Below are positions 7,925 to 16,200 of a DNA stretch of 39,148 bases, piece by piece. The notes under the pieces were generated by a model, which made no database searches, was not told the DNA's origin, and saw nothing but the letters and a program-made list of their open reading frames with translations. A program made the translations under genes and the position numbers. Position 1 is the first letter of the stretch. Each line of letters opens with the position of its first letter. The DNA comes from Streptomyces griseus (GTDB taxonomy: Bacteria > Bdellovibrionota > Bdellovibrionia > Bdellovibrionales > Bdellovibrionaceae): the NCBI GenBank assembly GCA_943330705.2, contig CALQIT020000019.1, forward strand, positions 1-39,148, given 5' to 3'.

Positions 7925-8857
7925 TTACCCCCAGCCCAAAAGCTCTTTAGTTACCGAATCATAGTCCTCTTTGGCATTGGATTTTGCCGAAAAAAGACTT
8001 TTGCTAGAACCAATCGAGTTCTTAATCTCGGCCGAAGTGCGAATATAGTTCTTCATTAACATATCTTCAAACAAATCGATACACTGAGACAGAATCTCCC
8101 GGCTGGCTGACTCACGGCCATCGAACTTGGTGAAAAGAATCTGGGTTTTAAAGTCTAGGCTAAACTCTTGTTTTAACTCTGCAAGGTCGGCCAAGTTCTT
8201 TTGCACACCCTGAAGAGAAAACTTGTCTGGATTGATCGGCAGCACAACCAAATCTGAAGCACAGGTCACCGCCGTATTGATTGCTGAAAGATTTGGTGCG
8301 GTATCTATAATTACAAGATCATAGTGGGCGCGAACCTCCTTCAAAGGTCCCAAAACCGACTGCGACCAATTGCGGTTGCTATTTAGCAAAACCCGATCCA
8401 AAACCGAATTATTCAAGGAAGACGGCACCAAATCAATCCCGTCATCTATTTTTAGCAAGCAATTAGCTAGGGTTGTTTTTTTCTCTATAACATCGACCCA
8501 GACATTCAAGTTTTCCGCATCCTGGCCCAAGGCAAAAGTTAAATTGGCTTGCTGATCAAGATCAATAAACAAAACACGAGAACCATATTGAGCAGCACGT
8601 AGACCAAAATTTAAAGCTGATGTCGTCTTGGCCACTCCACCTTTTAACATTTGAAAGGAAACTGTTTTTTCAGGATATTTATACCCTTTACTGCTTAGAA
8701 AACGACGGACAACTCCCGGAGGCAATATCGATTTCATCCGCAGCGGTCCGAAGGTCTTTTCAATCTCGATCAGCAATTGTTTGGGCTCTATTTTTACCAA
8801 AGCGGCAAGATCTAAAGTCTGTAACCAAAATTCGTTTTTTAATAAGCTTTGTGCCAT
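7925..8857 (-). CDS. ParA-family ATPase (orphan, no ParB)
   Basis: The 310-residue product carries the deviant Walker A motif KGGVAKTT at residues 72-79, the Walker A' region FIDLDQQANLT, and Walker B IIDTAPNLS, all typical of ParA/Soj/MinD-like ATPases. About 65 residues precede the ATPase domain and may form a small helical DNA- or partner-binding region. The frame opens at a TTG at 8893, but the ATG at 8857 gives a more natural start. ParA proteins use ATP-dependent dimerisation on the nucleoid to position DNA or protein cargo. Here the next gene is not ParB but an unknown 222-aa protein, followed by bolA, so protein-cargo positioning is as likely as chromosome segregation. Confidence 0.92.
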   Translation of the reverse strand: MAQSLLKNEFWLQTLDLAALVKIEPKQLLIEIEKTFGPLRMKSILPPGVVRRFLSSKGYKYPEKTVSFQMLKGGVAKTTSALNFGLRAAQYGSRVLFIDLDQQANLTFALGQDAENLNVWVDVIEKKTTLANCLLKIDDGIDLVPSSLNNSVLDRVLLNSNRNWSQSVLGPLKEVRAHYDLVIIDTAPNLSAINTAVTCASDLVVLPINPDKFSLQGVQKNLADLAELKQEFSLDFKTQILFTKFDGRESASREILSQCIDLFEDMLMKNYIRTSAEIKNSIGSSKSLFSAKSNAKEDYDSVTKELLGWG

Positions 8858-9034
8858 GGGATTATTCCAGCACCTGTCCTTCGCTGGAGGCAAGCTCGAA
8901 AATTGTCACTTTTTGGTTAATTTTTCAATAGTCGACCCGAGTCATGCCTGTTATTTAAAGAATGGACCAGAAAATGATCCAGAGAAGCGACCGCCACTTG
9001 ATTTGTCGAAGCCTTCGAGTATCTTCGGACTTGC

Positions 9035-9745
9035 ATGAGATCATTTCGCATACCCTTTATTGCTAGCCTGATTTTGACCTTCTGTTTTTGCTTTGCGGAA
9101 CGCGCAAGCTCGCAAGAACTCAATGCCCAAAATCCTTGCGCTAAAAGCTGTGTTCTCGAGGCTGATTGTAAGATCGGCGGGGTTTGCGTTGGCAACACCT
9201 GCCAATATAAAGAACACTTTTGCACAGCAGAACGCTGGGCCGCCAATGACCGGGGCGAAGTCACGAATTGCAATGCCTATATTTGTGAAGAGGCCACTGG
9301 CTTCTGCCGGCGAACGGCCACCAGCCCTATTCATTGCACCCTGGGTTATGTCTTTGACGGCACCAGCAATTGTTTACCATCTATTCAGTGTGATATTGCC
9401 GACCCAACCTGTCAGAAGCTTACTGAACAATGGAAAATCGCTCGTGACAATTATGAAAAACGAACTCCAAGCCCTGTTCTTCCGCCACTGACTTGCACCG
9501 CCTGCAAGCAATCTAGCGAATGCGCTAAAAAGGATCAAATGTGCTGGAATGGGCTTTGCGTGCGTGGGGATTCTCACTGCGTATTGGACAGCATGGGTGA
9601 CTGGGGCTCAATGAGTCCCGCTGGGGTTCTGACCTCGTGCGGTGCCTTGGCCTGCGACAGCAGCGCCGGCCTTTGCTTGCAATCCTGCCAAAGTCAACTT
9701 GATTGCCGCCAAGGCAAAGCTTGCGTGGTTGGAAACTGCCTGTGA
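9035..9745 (+). CDS. Secreted Cys-rich protein
   Basis: The 236-residue product begins with a signal peptide (about residues 1-27, cleavage near ASSQ). The mature part holds many cysteines in repeating modules of the type C-x(n)-DC-x-x-G-x-x-C-x-x-x-x-C: near residues 36-57, again in the middle (SSECAKKDQMCWNGLC) and at the C-terminus (QLDCRQGKACVVGNC). A Pro-rich linker separates the first part from the last two modules. Disulfide-bonded periplasmic or cell-surface location is inferred; binding function is unknown. Its stop codon overlaps the GTG start of the oxygenase gene, so the two are expressed together. Confidence 0.8.
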   Translation: MRSFRIPFIASLILTFCFCFAERASSQELNAQNPCAKSCVLEADCKIGGVCVGNTCQYKEHFCTAERWAANDRGEVTNCNAYICEEATGFCRRTATSPIHCTLGYVFDGTSNCLPSIQCDIADPTCQKLTEQWKIARDNYEKRTPSPVLPPLTCTACKQSSECAKKDQMCWNGLCVRGDSHCVLDSMGDWGSMSPAGVLTSCGALACDSSAGLCLQSCQSQLDCRQGKACVVGNCL

Positions 9746-10638
9746 AGTCCCCGCACATATTGGTGGTTGATCAATTCTCCAAGAAATCCAAACTATTGCG
9801 TGCCGAATTTGATAAACGATTTGCAAATCCACTCGAAGCCGACAATCAGCGCTTTGTCTGGGACTTCTGGCATGTTCCCGACCAATACACCCTTGTCAGG
9901 ACGCCCGCCTACCACTATTTTTCGCAAAAACTTTATATGGATTTTCATTCTCAGCTGGTGAGCTGGGGACGGAAAACTCTAGGCTGCTGGGATATCTCAC
10001 CACCGTGGCTAAGCTATTATATTGAGGGCTGCAAACAAGAGCTTCATTCTGATGTTCCACATGGTCCTTGGGCTTTTGTATACTCCCTAACCCCAGAGAT
10101 TCGTCGCTTTAAAGGTGGAGAAACTCTGATTTTAAAGCCTGAAATCTTGAACTACTGGCAAAACTTTGGCCAACAAACCAATCGCGAGCTAACTAGTTTT
10201 GTCGATCGCATCCCCGCAAAAGCAAACCGATTGATTGCTTTTGATCCACGCCTTCCACACGGGGTTACCGAAGTCCGCGGCACCATGGACCCACGCGAGG
10301 CCCGGTTAGTAATACACGGTTGGTTTACCCAGCCTAAAACCTATATTGATGGCTTTGTTCCCGCCAAAAGTGCAGAGAAAATTCTAAATCAAGCTTATAA
10401 AAAAGTGGCTGACCTGACCCAGTACAGCGAAGCCGTTCAAGGAGTTGTCAGCCTTGGACTAAGTGTTGGCAAATCCGGGCAAGTGAATCGCTGCTGCTTT
10501 TTGACCAACACCCTTCTTGATTTAAGTGGGCAAGTGCCAAAAAATCTGAATAAAGAAATTCTTAGAATATATAGTCAATTGGAATTCATTTCATGCCGTG
10601 GGCCAACTCAGATGACGGTGCCCCTACTTTTTCAGTGA
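9742..10638 (+). CDS. 2-oxoglutarate/Fe(II) oxygenase with TonB/AgmX-like C-terminal domain
   Basis: With the GTG at 9742 the protein has 298 residues and overlaps the upstream stop codon (GTGA); a GGA lies eight bases before it. The double-stranded beta-helix of prolyl-hydroxylase-like oxygenases is indicated by the iron ligands H102-x-D104 and H173 (in RLPHGV) and the 2-oxoglutarate Arg R188, with the family's GGETLIL and RLIAFDP segments between. No signal peptide is seen, so it is cytosolic. From about residue 205 the C-terminal part reads VVSLGLSVGKSGQVNRC... and ends VPLLF, which resembles the TonB-C/AgmX-PglI C-terminal domain. The substrate is unknown. Calling the C-terminal domain is an inference from pattern only. 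Confidence 0.82.
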   Translation: MKSPHILVVDQFSKKSKLLRAEFDKRFANPLEADNQRFVWDFWHVPDQYTLVRTPAYHYFSQKLYMDFHSQLVSWGRKTLGCWDISPPWLSYYIEGCKQELHSDVPHGPWAFVYSLTPEIRRFKGGETLILKPEILNYWQNFGQQTNRELTSFVDRIPAKANRLIAFDPRLPHGVTEVRGTMDPREARLVIHGWFTQPKTYIDGFVPAKSAEKILNQAYKKVADLTQYSEAVQGVVSLGLSVGKSGQVNRCCFLTNTLLDLSGQVPKNLNKEILRIYSQLEFISCRGPTQMTVPLLFQ

Positions 10639-10674
10639 TTGAATCTAATTTAAGTTCCGTTTACGATTATTGCT

Positions 10675-12801
10675 ATGTTGAACTTTCTTGAACGACACCG
10701 CAGTGTAATTTGGTTTGGTTTGTTTGCGTGGATGCTCTTACTTATGGTTGCATTTTTGACACCGCAAAATGTTTTCAATACCGAGCCCGCTACCGGTGGG
10801 GATACCGGCTCGCATTTTTATCCCCTTTATGCCCTGGTCAAACATGGACTTCCGAACCTAAGCCTGCGTGTCTGGAATCCTGGAAACCTTATGGGCGAGC
10901 CTCTTCTGCTTCATTATTTTCCTGGACCTTATTTAATCATGGCATTTTTAAGCCTATTTATGCCCTTAGGACTGGCCTTTAACTTAGGAACGATTGCGCC
11001 ACTTTTTGCGTTTCCCGTTTGCGTGATGGCGGGCCTCAAAGGACTTGGTTACAAACTGCACACCGCTTTGCTGGCAGCCCTTGTCAGCTTCGTTTACGTC
11101 TTCAATGAGTCCCATAGCATGTGGGGCGCCAATGCACAGTCGCTGTTAGCTGGGCAATTTGCGCATATGTATGGAATTGATTTCTTGTTTCTTTTGATTG
11201 GCATGATTGGCTGGGAACTTCGCAGTGAACGCAAATATTTTTTATCATCATTTTTGGTTATGGCCATTGCAGTGACTCATACATATGTTTTTCTATTGAT
11301 CCCGTTTTTCTTTTTAAGTTTCGTCGTGGCATTCCCCTTTGGCCTATGGAAACAGCGTTTGAAATATCTTTTTTGGGTAGGACTTTTTGGTTTTCTGTTG
11401 GGACTGTGGTTTATTGTTCCTCAACTGCTGAATGCCACCTGGACTTTGCGAATCCCGATCAAATGGGCTTTTACCAATGTTTGGAAAGAGACTGTCCCCG
11501 TTTCTTTAAAAATATTTGCCTACCTCTATGGCCCACTGCTTCTTGTTCTTGCGTTTCTATCTTGGAAGAAGATTATTGCCTGGAAAACTCTTCTCAATGA
11601 ATGTGCCTTTTGGATGATCCCGGTCGCAGCCTCGCTGGGAATGTTCTTTTTCTTTCCAGCCATTGGGCTGGCGGATATCCGCGCCGTACCCCAGATTCAG
11701 CATATCCTAGTGCTTTTCACTGCGATACTTTTCGGCATGATATTGGAGCGGGCTAAAAATCAGATTCTGTGGTCGGTGACAATCCTAATGGTTCCATTGG
11801 CCTTTTGGTGGACGCAAAAAAACATGACCAATTATCCGCACTGGGTGCGCTGGAATTATTCCTCGTGGACAAGCAAAGAAAAGTTTAAAGAGGTGCAAAG
11901 TATTGTATCCCAAGTCAAAGGCAGCTTTTCAGATCCGCGAATGGCGAACGAACATCACGAGACTTTGAATGAAGCAGGAACGCCGCGTGTCTGGGAACTG
12001 CTACCCTACTTTGCAAAGCGTTCAACCATGGAGTCCCTCTACGTAGAAGCGACATTTACAGCGCCTCTGGTGCAATGGGTTCAGGGGCGAATTAGTTTGC
12101 ATCCAAGCTGCCCCGCCCGTGGCGAGTGGGTCTGTCCGACCCTTAATTTTGTAGGGCTAGAGGATCCACTTAAAGTTCTAGGGGTACGCGACCTGATTTT
12201 GACGACCCCTGAGGCCTTCAAGCAAGCCGAGTCCAACTCAGCGTTTCAACTGACGGCACAAAGTAAAAATTTTCATGTTTACTCAATCAAAGAACCCATG
12301 TCGCTGGTCGAGTTGGTCAAGGTTGAGCCCATTCAAACTTTAAGCAAAAGTTTCAAGCGGGATTTTATGGATTGGTTTTACTCTTGGAAAAAAGACAAAC
12401 CAACGCTCATTTATTCACAGCAATTTAGTTCGATTTTTAAAGAAAAGATTGCTCCGCCTTCGATCGATTGCAAACCAACAGTCGAGGTTGGCTATAATAT
12501 AATTACTTTAAATACAGCTTGTCCTGGGTTTCTGCACCTCTTGAAGTTTTCTTACCATCCAAGCTGGAAGGCCAGCACGGCTGACGAGATCGCTCCGATA
12601 AGCCCTGGCTTTATGGCAATTGTCCCTTCCAACAACCAAGTTATTCTTCGCTTTGGACAATCCTTTTCTTGGTGGATCGCTGGAATGTTTTCTTTCTTAA
12701 CGGGACTTCTCTTGCTTGTTCATCTGTGGGTCGAAATTAAGTACCCGCAAAGATTTGCACCCTTTGCTTTATTTGACAAAATTTTCAAGACTAAAACCTA
12801 A
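10675..12801 (+). CDS. PTPS-related polytopic membrane protein (GT-C-like)
   Basis: The 708-residue protein starts with a membrane helix (about residues 11-29) followed by an extracytoplasmic loop with GGDTGSHFYP (acidic D43) and RVWNPGNLMGEPLLLHYFPGPY, a combination typical of the '6-pyruvoyl-tetrahydropterin synthase-related' membrane family. About ten more hydrophobic helices follow to roughly residue 375, then a large soluble region to about residue 660 and a last helix near the C-terminus. The family resembles GT-C glycosyltransferases, which use polyprenyl-phosphate sugars, with the loop acidic residue as candidate catalyst; the actual substrate is unknown. It lies 36 bp after the oxygenase gene and may be co-transcribed with it. 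The name 'PTPS-related' does not imply pterin chemistry. Confidence 0.85.
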   Translation: MLNFLERHRSVIWFGLFAWMLLLMVAFLTPQNVFNTEPATGGDTGSHFYPLYALVKHGLPNLSLRVWNPGNLMGEPLLLHYFPGPYLIMAFLSLFMPLGLAFNLGTIAPLFAFPVCVMAGLKGLGYKLHTALLAALVSFVYVFNESHSMWGANAQSLLAGQFAHMYGIDFLFLLIGMIGWELRSERKYFLSSFLVMAIAVTHTYVFLLIPFFFLSFVVAFPFGLWKQRLKYLFWVGLFGFLLGLWFIVPQLLNATWTLRIPIKWAFTNVWKETVPVSLKIFAYLYGPLLLVLAFLSWKKIIAWKTLLNECAFWMIPVAASLGMFFFFPAIGLADIRAVPQIQHILVLFTAILFGMILERAKNQILWSVTILMVPLAFWWTQKNMTNYPHWVRWNYSSWTSKEKFKEVQSIVSQVKGSFSDPRMANEHHETLNEAGTPRVWELLPYFAKRSTMESLYVEATFTAPLVQWVQGRISLHPSCPARGEWVCPTLNFVGLEDPLKVLGVRDLILTTPEAFKQAESNSAFQLTAQSKNFHVYSIKEPMSLVELVKVEPIQTLSKSFKRDFMDWFYSWKKDKPTLIYSQQFSSIFKEKIAPPSIDCKPTVEVGYNIITLNTACPGFLHLLKFSYHPSWKASTADEIAPISPGFMAIVPSNNQVILRFGQSFSWWIAGMFSFLTGLLLLVHLWVEIKYPQRFAPFALFDKIFKTKT

Positions 12802-12870
12802 CCGCTTGGAAGACTCAGCGTCCCGCACTTCGGATACGTTGGACTTTCAATGTTGGAAGAAAAAAGAATC

Positions 12871-13170
12871 CTAAATACTCAGGCCTTCAAGGGAGCTCAG
12901 AAAAACATCTGACTCCATTTGCTTCTGGTCCACGATAAGAAGATCGATTTTCTGCTCACCGATAGCCACATATAGGCCGTCGAGGATGACAAATTTCAAT
13001 CTACGTGTCTGCTCAAGTCGATCCGAACTAACTATCAAAAGAAGATCAATATCACCGCCAAGCTTGCTGTCGTCTAGGCGGCTGCCAAAGACCCGAAGTT
13101 GATACGGCGGCGGGAGGACCTCCGCAAATACAGTTTTAATTTTTGCAAGATCTCGATCGGAAATTCTCAT
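12871..13170 (-). CDS. MntA-like nucleotidyltransferase antitoxin (type VII TA)
   Basis: This 99-residue minimal nucleotidyltransferase has the core motif G29-S30 followed by D40-x-D42 (GS-x9-D-x-D) and a third acidic residue at D76 in KIDLLIVD. In HepT-MntA systems the antitoxin transfers AMP to a tyrosine of the HEPN toxin and silences it. The gene overlaps the upstream HEPN gene by 4 bp, as expected for a coupled pair. All three catalytic carboxylates are present, so it should be active. It is convergent to the PTPS-related gene with 69 bp between them, in which I see nothing. Confidence 0.88.
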   Translation of the reverse strand: MRISDRDLAKIKTVFAEVLPPPYQLRVFGSRLDDSKLGGDIDLLLIVSSDRLEQTRRLKFVILDGLYVAIGEQKIDLLIVDQKQMESDVFLSSLEGLSI

Positions 13171-13607
13171 GGCTCAGTCACCATTGAAGAAAGCACTTTA
13201 GGTAGATCCAAAAGCTGTGGAGCGTAAGAGATCAATTTACCAAAGATCTCTTTCAGGTCCTGATCACTGTACTCATGGACGGTGACATTTCGAAGCTGAC
13301 GAATCTCGTGCCACTGAAGGGGGTGGGAAATAACCTTCAGCTTTTCAGCTCGGTTTAAAAAATCACGAAAGCCGCCGTCAAAGGCAGGGTCATCTTTAAG
13401 AACAATCGCTTTGATGAATTTAGAAAGAAAAAGGTCAGAAGTTCTAGCAAAGCGCACAGCAAAGCTATCCCAGAGCTCAAGCTGCTCAGGCGCTAGCTGT
13501 GTAGGGTCTGTCGACATGGATTGCACTCGCCTGAAAGTAAATTCCAAATACTTGAGACTTTTAGTGATCTTCGTATAATAGTAACCAACAAGATCTTTCT
13601 TTGTCAT
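13167..13607 (-). CDS. HepT-like HEPN toxin (type VII TA)
   Basis: The 146-residue all-helical protein carries R106-NVTV-H111-E-Y113, the Rx4HxY motif that marks HepT-type HEPN ribonucleases; R and H are catalytic and Y113 is the expected AMPylation site. The DUF86-like features are less clear than the motif itself. It is followed, with a 4-bp overlap, by the MntA-like nucleotidyltransferase. The ATG at 13607 lacks a good ribosome binding site, and the gene starts only 53 bp after the helicase stop codon on the same strand, so low-level read-through expression is plausible. Functions may include phage defence or stress response; this is inference from other type VII systems. Confidence 0.87.
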   Translation of the reverse strand: MTKKDLVGYYYTKITKSLKYLEFTFRRVQSMSTDPTQLAPEQLELWDSFAVRFARTSDLFLSKFIKAIVLKDDPAFDGGFRDFLNRAEKLKVISHPLQWHEIRQLRNVTVHEYSDQDLKEIFGKLISYAPQLLDLPKVLSSMVTEP

Positions 13608-13660
13608 ACCCGGACGGTATCCCTTCTTCTGCCAACAAGCAAATCAGCTGCTTCAAATCT

Positions 13661-15676
13661 CTATTTTTTCGGTTGGCCTTGAAGTTTCTGATCCAATCCG
13701 GAAAGAAAACTTGATAGCAGATTTTCGCGTTGCTCTGACGAAACTGGGCGAAACTCGCCGCGGTGGTCTTTGATATTCTGGCCTGAAAGTTCAAGCAGAA
13801 ATCGCGACATTGTTACTGGTTTGATTTGTCCGTGCCGTTTTCGCGTTCGACATCGGGTCAGAATTAAACGCTCTTTTGCCCGGGTAATGCCGACGTAAAA
13901 AAGCCGCCGTTCTTCATCCACATCCGAGCCCAGCGTTCGATGGGGCAAAAGATCTTCCTCAACGCCGACCAATATGACCACCGGAAACTCAAGTCCCTTG
14001 CAAGCATGCAAGGTCATCAGTGATACACCTTTTTTCTTTTCATCATCTTCAACGTCATCACGAAGCTCCATGGCATCGAGAAAATCCCGGAGCATCGAGG
14101 CCTCTAACCCAGCCTTTGCCGAGTAACTGCTTAAAATGCGACCTAAGATTTCGACTAAGTTCCATTTTTTTTCGCCAGCCAAAGGCTGAGAACTTGTTAG
14201 AAAAAGATAGTCCCGGTATCCAATTTCGCGAAAAAACAAACTGAGGCGCTCGCCCGGCGTCCCGGCACCAGAAAGCAGGCGCTGGGGCAATTTTTGTAAA
14301 TTGGCCAGCAAAGCGGTCAACGCTTCGCCAGCTTTTTCCTGAATTCCAGCTTCTTGCCAATGATGGCAGGCCTTAAAAAAACTGCACTTGTTGGCTAGGG
14401 CATAGGCATTGAGTTTTTCCAATGAGGTATCACCAATACCCCGGGCTGGAGTATTTATAATGCGCTTAAAGACCACGTCGTTCGGAGCCACAGCACTACG
14501 CAAATACGCCATTGCATCTTTGACTTCGCGGCGATCAAAAAAAGCAGTGCCGCCCGAAACAGAATACGGAATATGGGACCCGCGCAAAGTACTTTCGATC
14601 ATTCCACCTTGAGAATTTGAACGATAAAGAACGGCGATATCTTTTGCCGCAAAGCCATCTTTGATGAACGTTTGAATTTCACGACTGACAAACTCGGATT
14701 CGTCCTCTTCGTTATCGATCAAGAAAAGCTCTGGCAGCTGAGAATTGGAAAACTTACCTTCGGCCCTGAGAATTTTTCCATGGCGTTTCTTATTTTTTTC
14801 AATAACTTCATTGGCAAGATTCACGATCTCAGGGGCCGAACGATAATTTCGTTCAAGCCGAATCACAACACAGGGTGGAAAATGTTTAGGAAAATCCAAA
14901 ATATTTGAAATCATCGCACCACGCCAGCCGTAAATGGACTGATCGTCATCACCGACAACGGCAATGTTGCGATGTTCTTTAACCAACAGTTCAACCAAGC
15001 GCATTTGCAGATCATTGGTGTCTTGAAATTCATCGACCATCATATAGCGAAAACGATGCCGCACTTTTTCTAAGACCGCAGGATGATCTTTAAACAGCTG
15101 CAAGGGCTTTAATAACAGGCCTTCAAAATCAACCACACCCAGAAGTTCAAGGCGTCGGACAAATTTAGGAAATAACATTTCAGCGATTTCATGATATTCA
15201 TCCTGCCCCTCTAAGCGCTGTCGGCCATGCACCCGCTGGTGATTGACCAGAGTCAGAATTTTTTCCAAGTCGAATTTATCTTTTCCGACCACCCTATTGT
15301 CCTTGAGAAGTTCGCGCAAAATTCCGGTGCTGTCGGACTGATCAATGACGCCGAATTGCTTCGGTAGGCCGGCCTCGGTGTGAAACTCGCGTAGTAATCT
15401 TAGGCCGAACGAGTGAAAAGTTCCCGCCCACAGCCCCTTTGCAATATCACCGACTTTGTGCGCGACACGCTCTTTGAGTTCCCGAGCTGCTTTATTGGTA
15501 AAGGTTAAAACGCAGATTTGATTGGCCGGAGCAAGGCCCTCGTCGATCAACCGACCCGTTCTTGCTACCAGTACAGTTGTTTTTCCGGAGCCAGCACCTG
15601 CCAAAATTAAAAGCGGTCCTTCATTGTGAAGCACCGCTTTTTGCTGCTCAGGGTTTAAACCTTGAGTCCATTTCAT
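13661..15676 (-). CDS. UvrD/Rep-family superfamily 1 DNA helicase
   Basis: The 671-residue protein carries the SF1A motifs in order: LNPEQQKAV (Q motif), GAGSGKTTVL (I), TFHSFG, VDEFQDTN (II), GDDDQSIYGWRGA (III), RLERNYRS (IV), LMTLHACKGLEFP (V) and VGITRAKERLIL (VI). It unwinds DNA 3' to 5' in repair and replication restart; the size and motif spacing fit Rep/PcrA/UvrD, and I cannot separate these three by eye. The frame opens upstream at 15745 but I chose the ATG at 15676 because the family Q motif begins immediately after it. The zinc-ribbon gene ends 17 bp upstream, which suggests an operon. Confidence 0.93.
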   Translation of the reverse strand: MKWTQGLNPEQQKAVLHNEGPLLILAGAGSGKTTVLVARTGRLIDEGLAPANQICVLTFTNKAARELKERVAHKVGDIAKGLWAGTFHSFGLRLLREFHTEAGLPKQFGVIDQSDSTGILRELLKDNRVVGKDKFDLEKILTLVNHQRVHGRQRLEGQDEYHEIAEMLFPKFVRRLELLGVVDFEGLLLKPLQLFKDHPAVLEKVRHRFRYMMVDEFQDTNDLQMRLVELLVKEHRNIAVVGDDDQSIYGWRGAMISNILDFPKHFPPCVVIRLERNYRSAPEIVNLANEVIEKNKKRHGKILRAEGKFSNSQLPELFLIDNEEDESEFVSREIQTFIKDGFAAKDIAVLYRSNSQGGMIESTLRGSHIPYSVSGGTAFFDRREVKDAMAYLRSAVAPNDVVFKRIINTPARGIGDTSLEKLNAYALANKCSFFKACHHWQEAGIQEKAGEALTALLANLQKLPQRLLSGAGTPGERLSLFFREIGYRDYLFLTSSQPLAGEKKWNLVEILGRILSSYSAKAGLEASMLRDFLDAMELRDDVEDDEKKKGVSLMTLHACKGLEFPVVILVGVEEDLLPHRTLGSDVDEERRLFYVGITRAKERLILTRCRTRKRHGQIKPVTMSRFLLELSGQNIKDHRGEFRPVSSEQRENLLSSFLSGLDQKLQGQPKK

Positions 15677-15692
15677 TTTTATTGAGTCGCCT

Positions 15693-16154
15693 TTATCCGC
15701 GGTTGTGAACCAGAGACCGCACTTCATCCTCAAAAACCACTTCAATTTTCATTGGCAAAGATGTCTTAACAATACCAACCCCAAATTTCGGGTGCTTAAC
15801 CAACATTTCAGCGGAGAACTCACCCTTCATATTGTAAGACACTACGTCTTTTTCAGAATAGGTGGTCAATAAATTATTGTATTCAACGGTGTGGGCGTTC
15901 TTGCGGGCTGCGGCTGCGGCGGCACCTCGCTTAGAAGGTGCCTTAGGTGCTCCTGGTACGGCTGGAGCTTTAACTTTTTTAGCAGCGCCGGCTTTTGCAA
16001 TTCGGAAAGTCTTTTGCGCTCCACAAATTTCGCATTTCACTTTAGCGGAGGTCGCCGTCGTATGGGCAATCACCGTATGATATCGTTCCGCGGCACACTT
16101 TTTACAATCGGTGTAAATAGACTTAGCAACGGCCGGTAAAGCATTTTCAGACAT
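15693..16154 (-). CDS. Zinc-ribbon protein with A/P/K-rich linker
   Basis: The 153-residue protein starts with a four-Cys zinc ribbon (C17-x2-C20 ... C41-x2-C44). A flexible Ala/Lys/Pro-rich linker spans about residues 53-88, and a compact C-terminal domain contains EMLVKHPKFGVGIVKTS...IEVVFEDEVRSLVHNR, which looks like an SH3-like beta barrel of the CarD/Tudor sort. Such small proteins often bind RNA polymerase or DNA, but no specific function is known. The ATG is preceded by AAGGAAG with six-base spacing. It is immediately upstream of the UvrD-like helicase gene (17 bp), so a link to transcription-coupled or replication repair is possible. Confidence 0.8.
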   Translation of the reverse strand: MSENALPAVAKSIYTDCKKCAAERYHTVIAHTTATSAKVKCEICGAQKTFRIAKAGAAKKVKAPAVPGAPKAPSKRGAAAAAARKNAHTVEYNNLLTTYSEKDVVSYNMKGEFSAEMLVKHPKFGVGIVKTSLPMKIEVVFEDEVRSLVHNRG

Positions 16155-16200
16155 GAATATCTTCCTTTTTAAAACATTTAACTTTAAACGAAGGGTTATC

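Noticed and set aside
7925-8857. Chromosomal ParAB segregation locus
   Set aside because: No ParB helix-turn-helix protein, no parS-like sites and no gidAB-type neighbours are seen; it is better called an orphan ParA.
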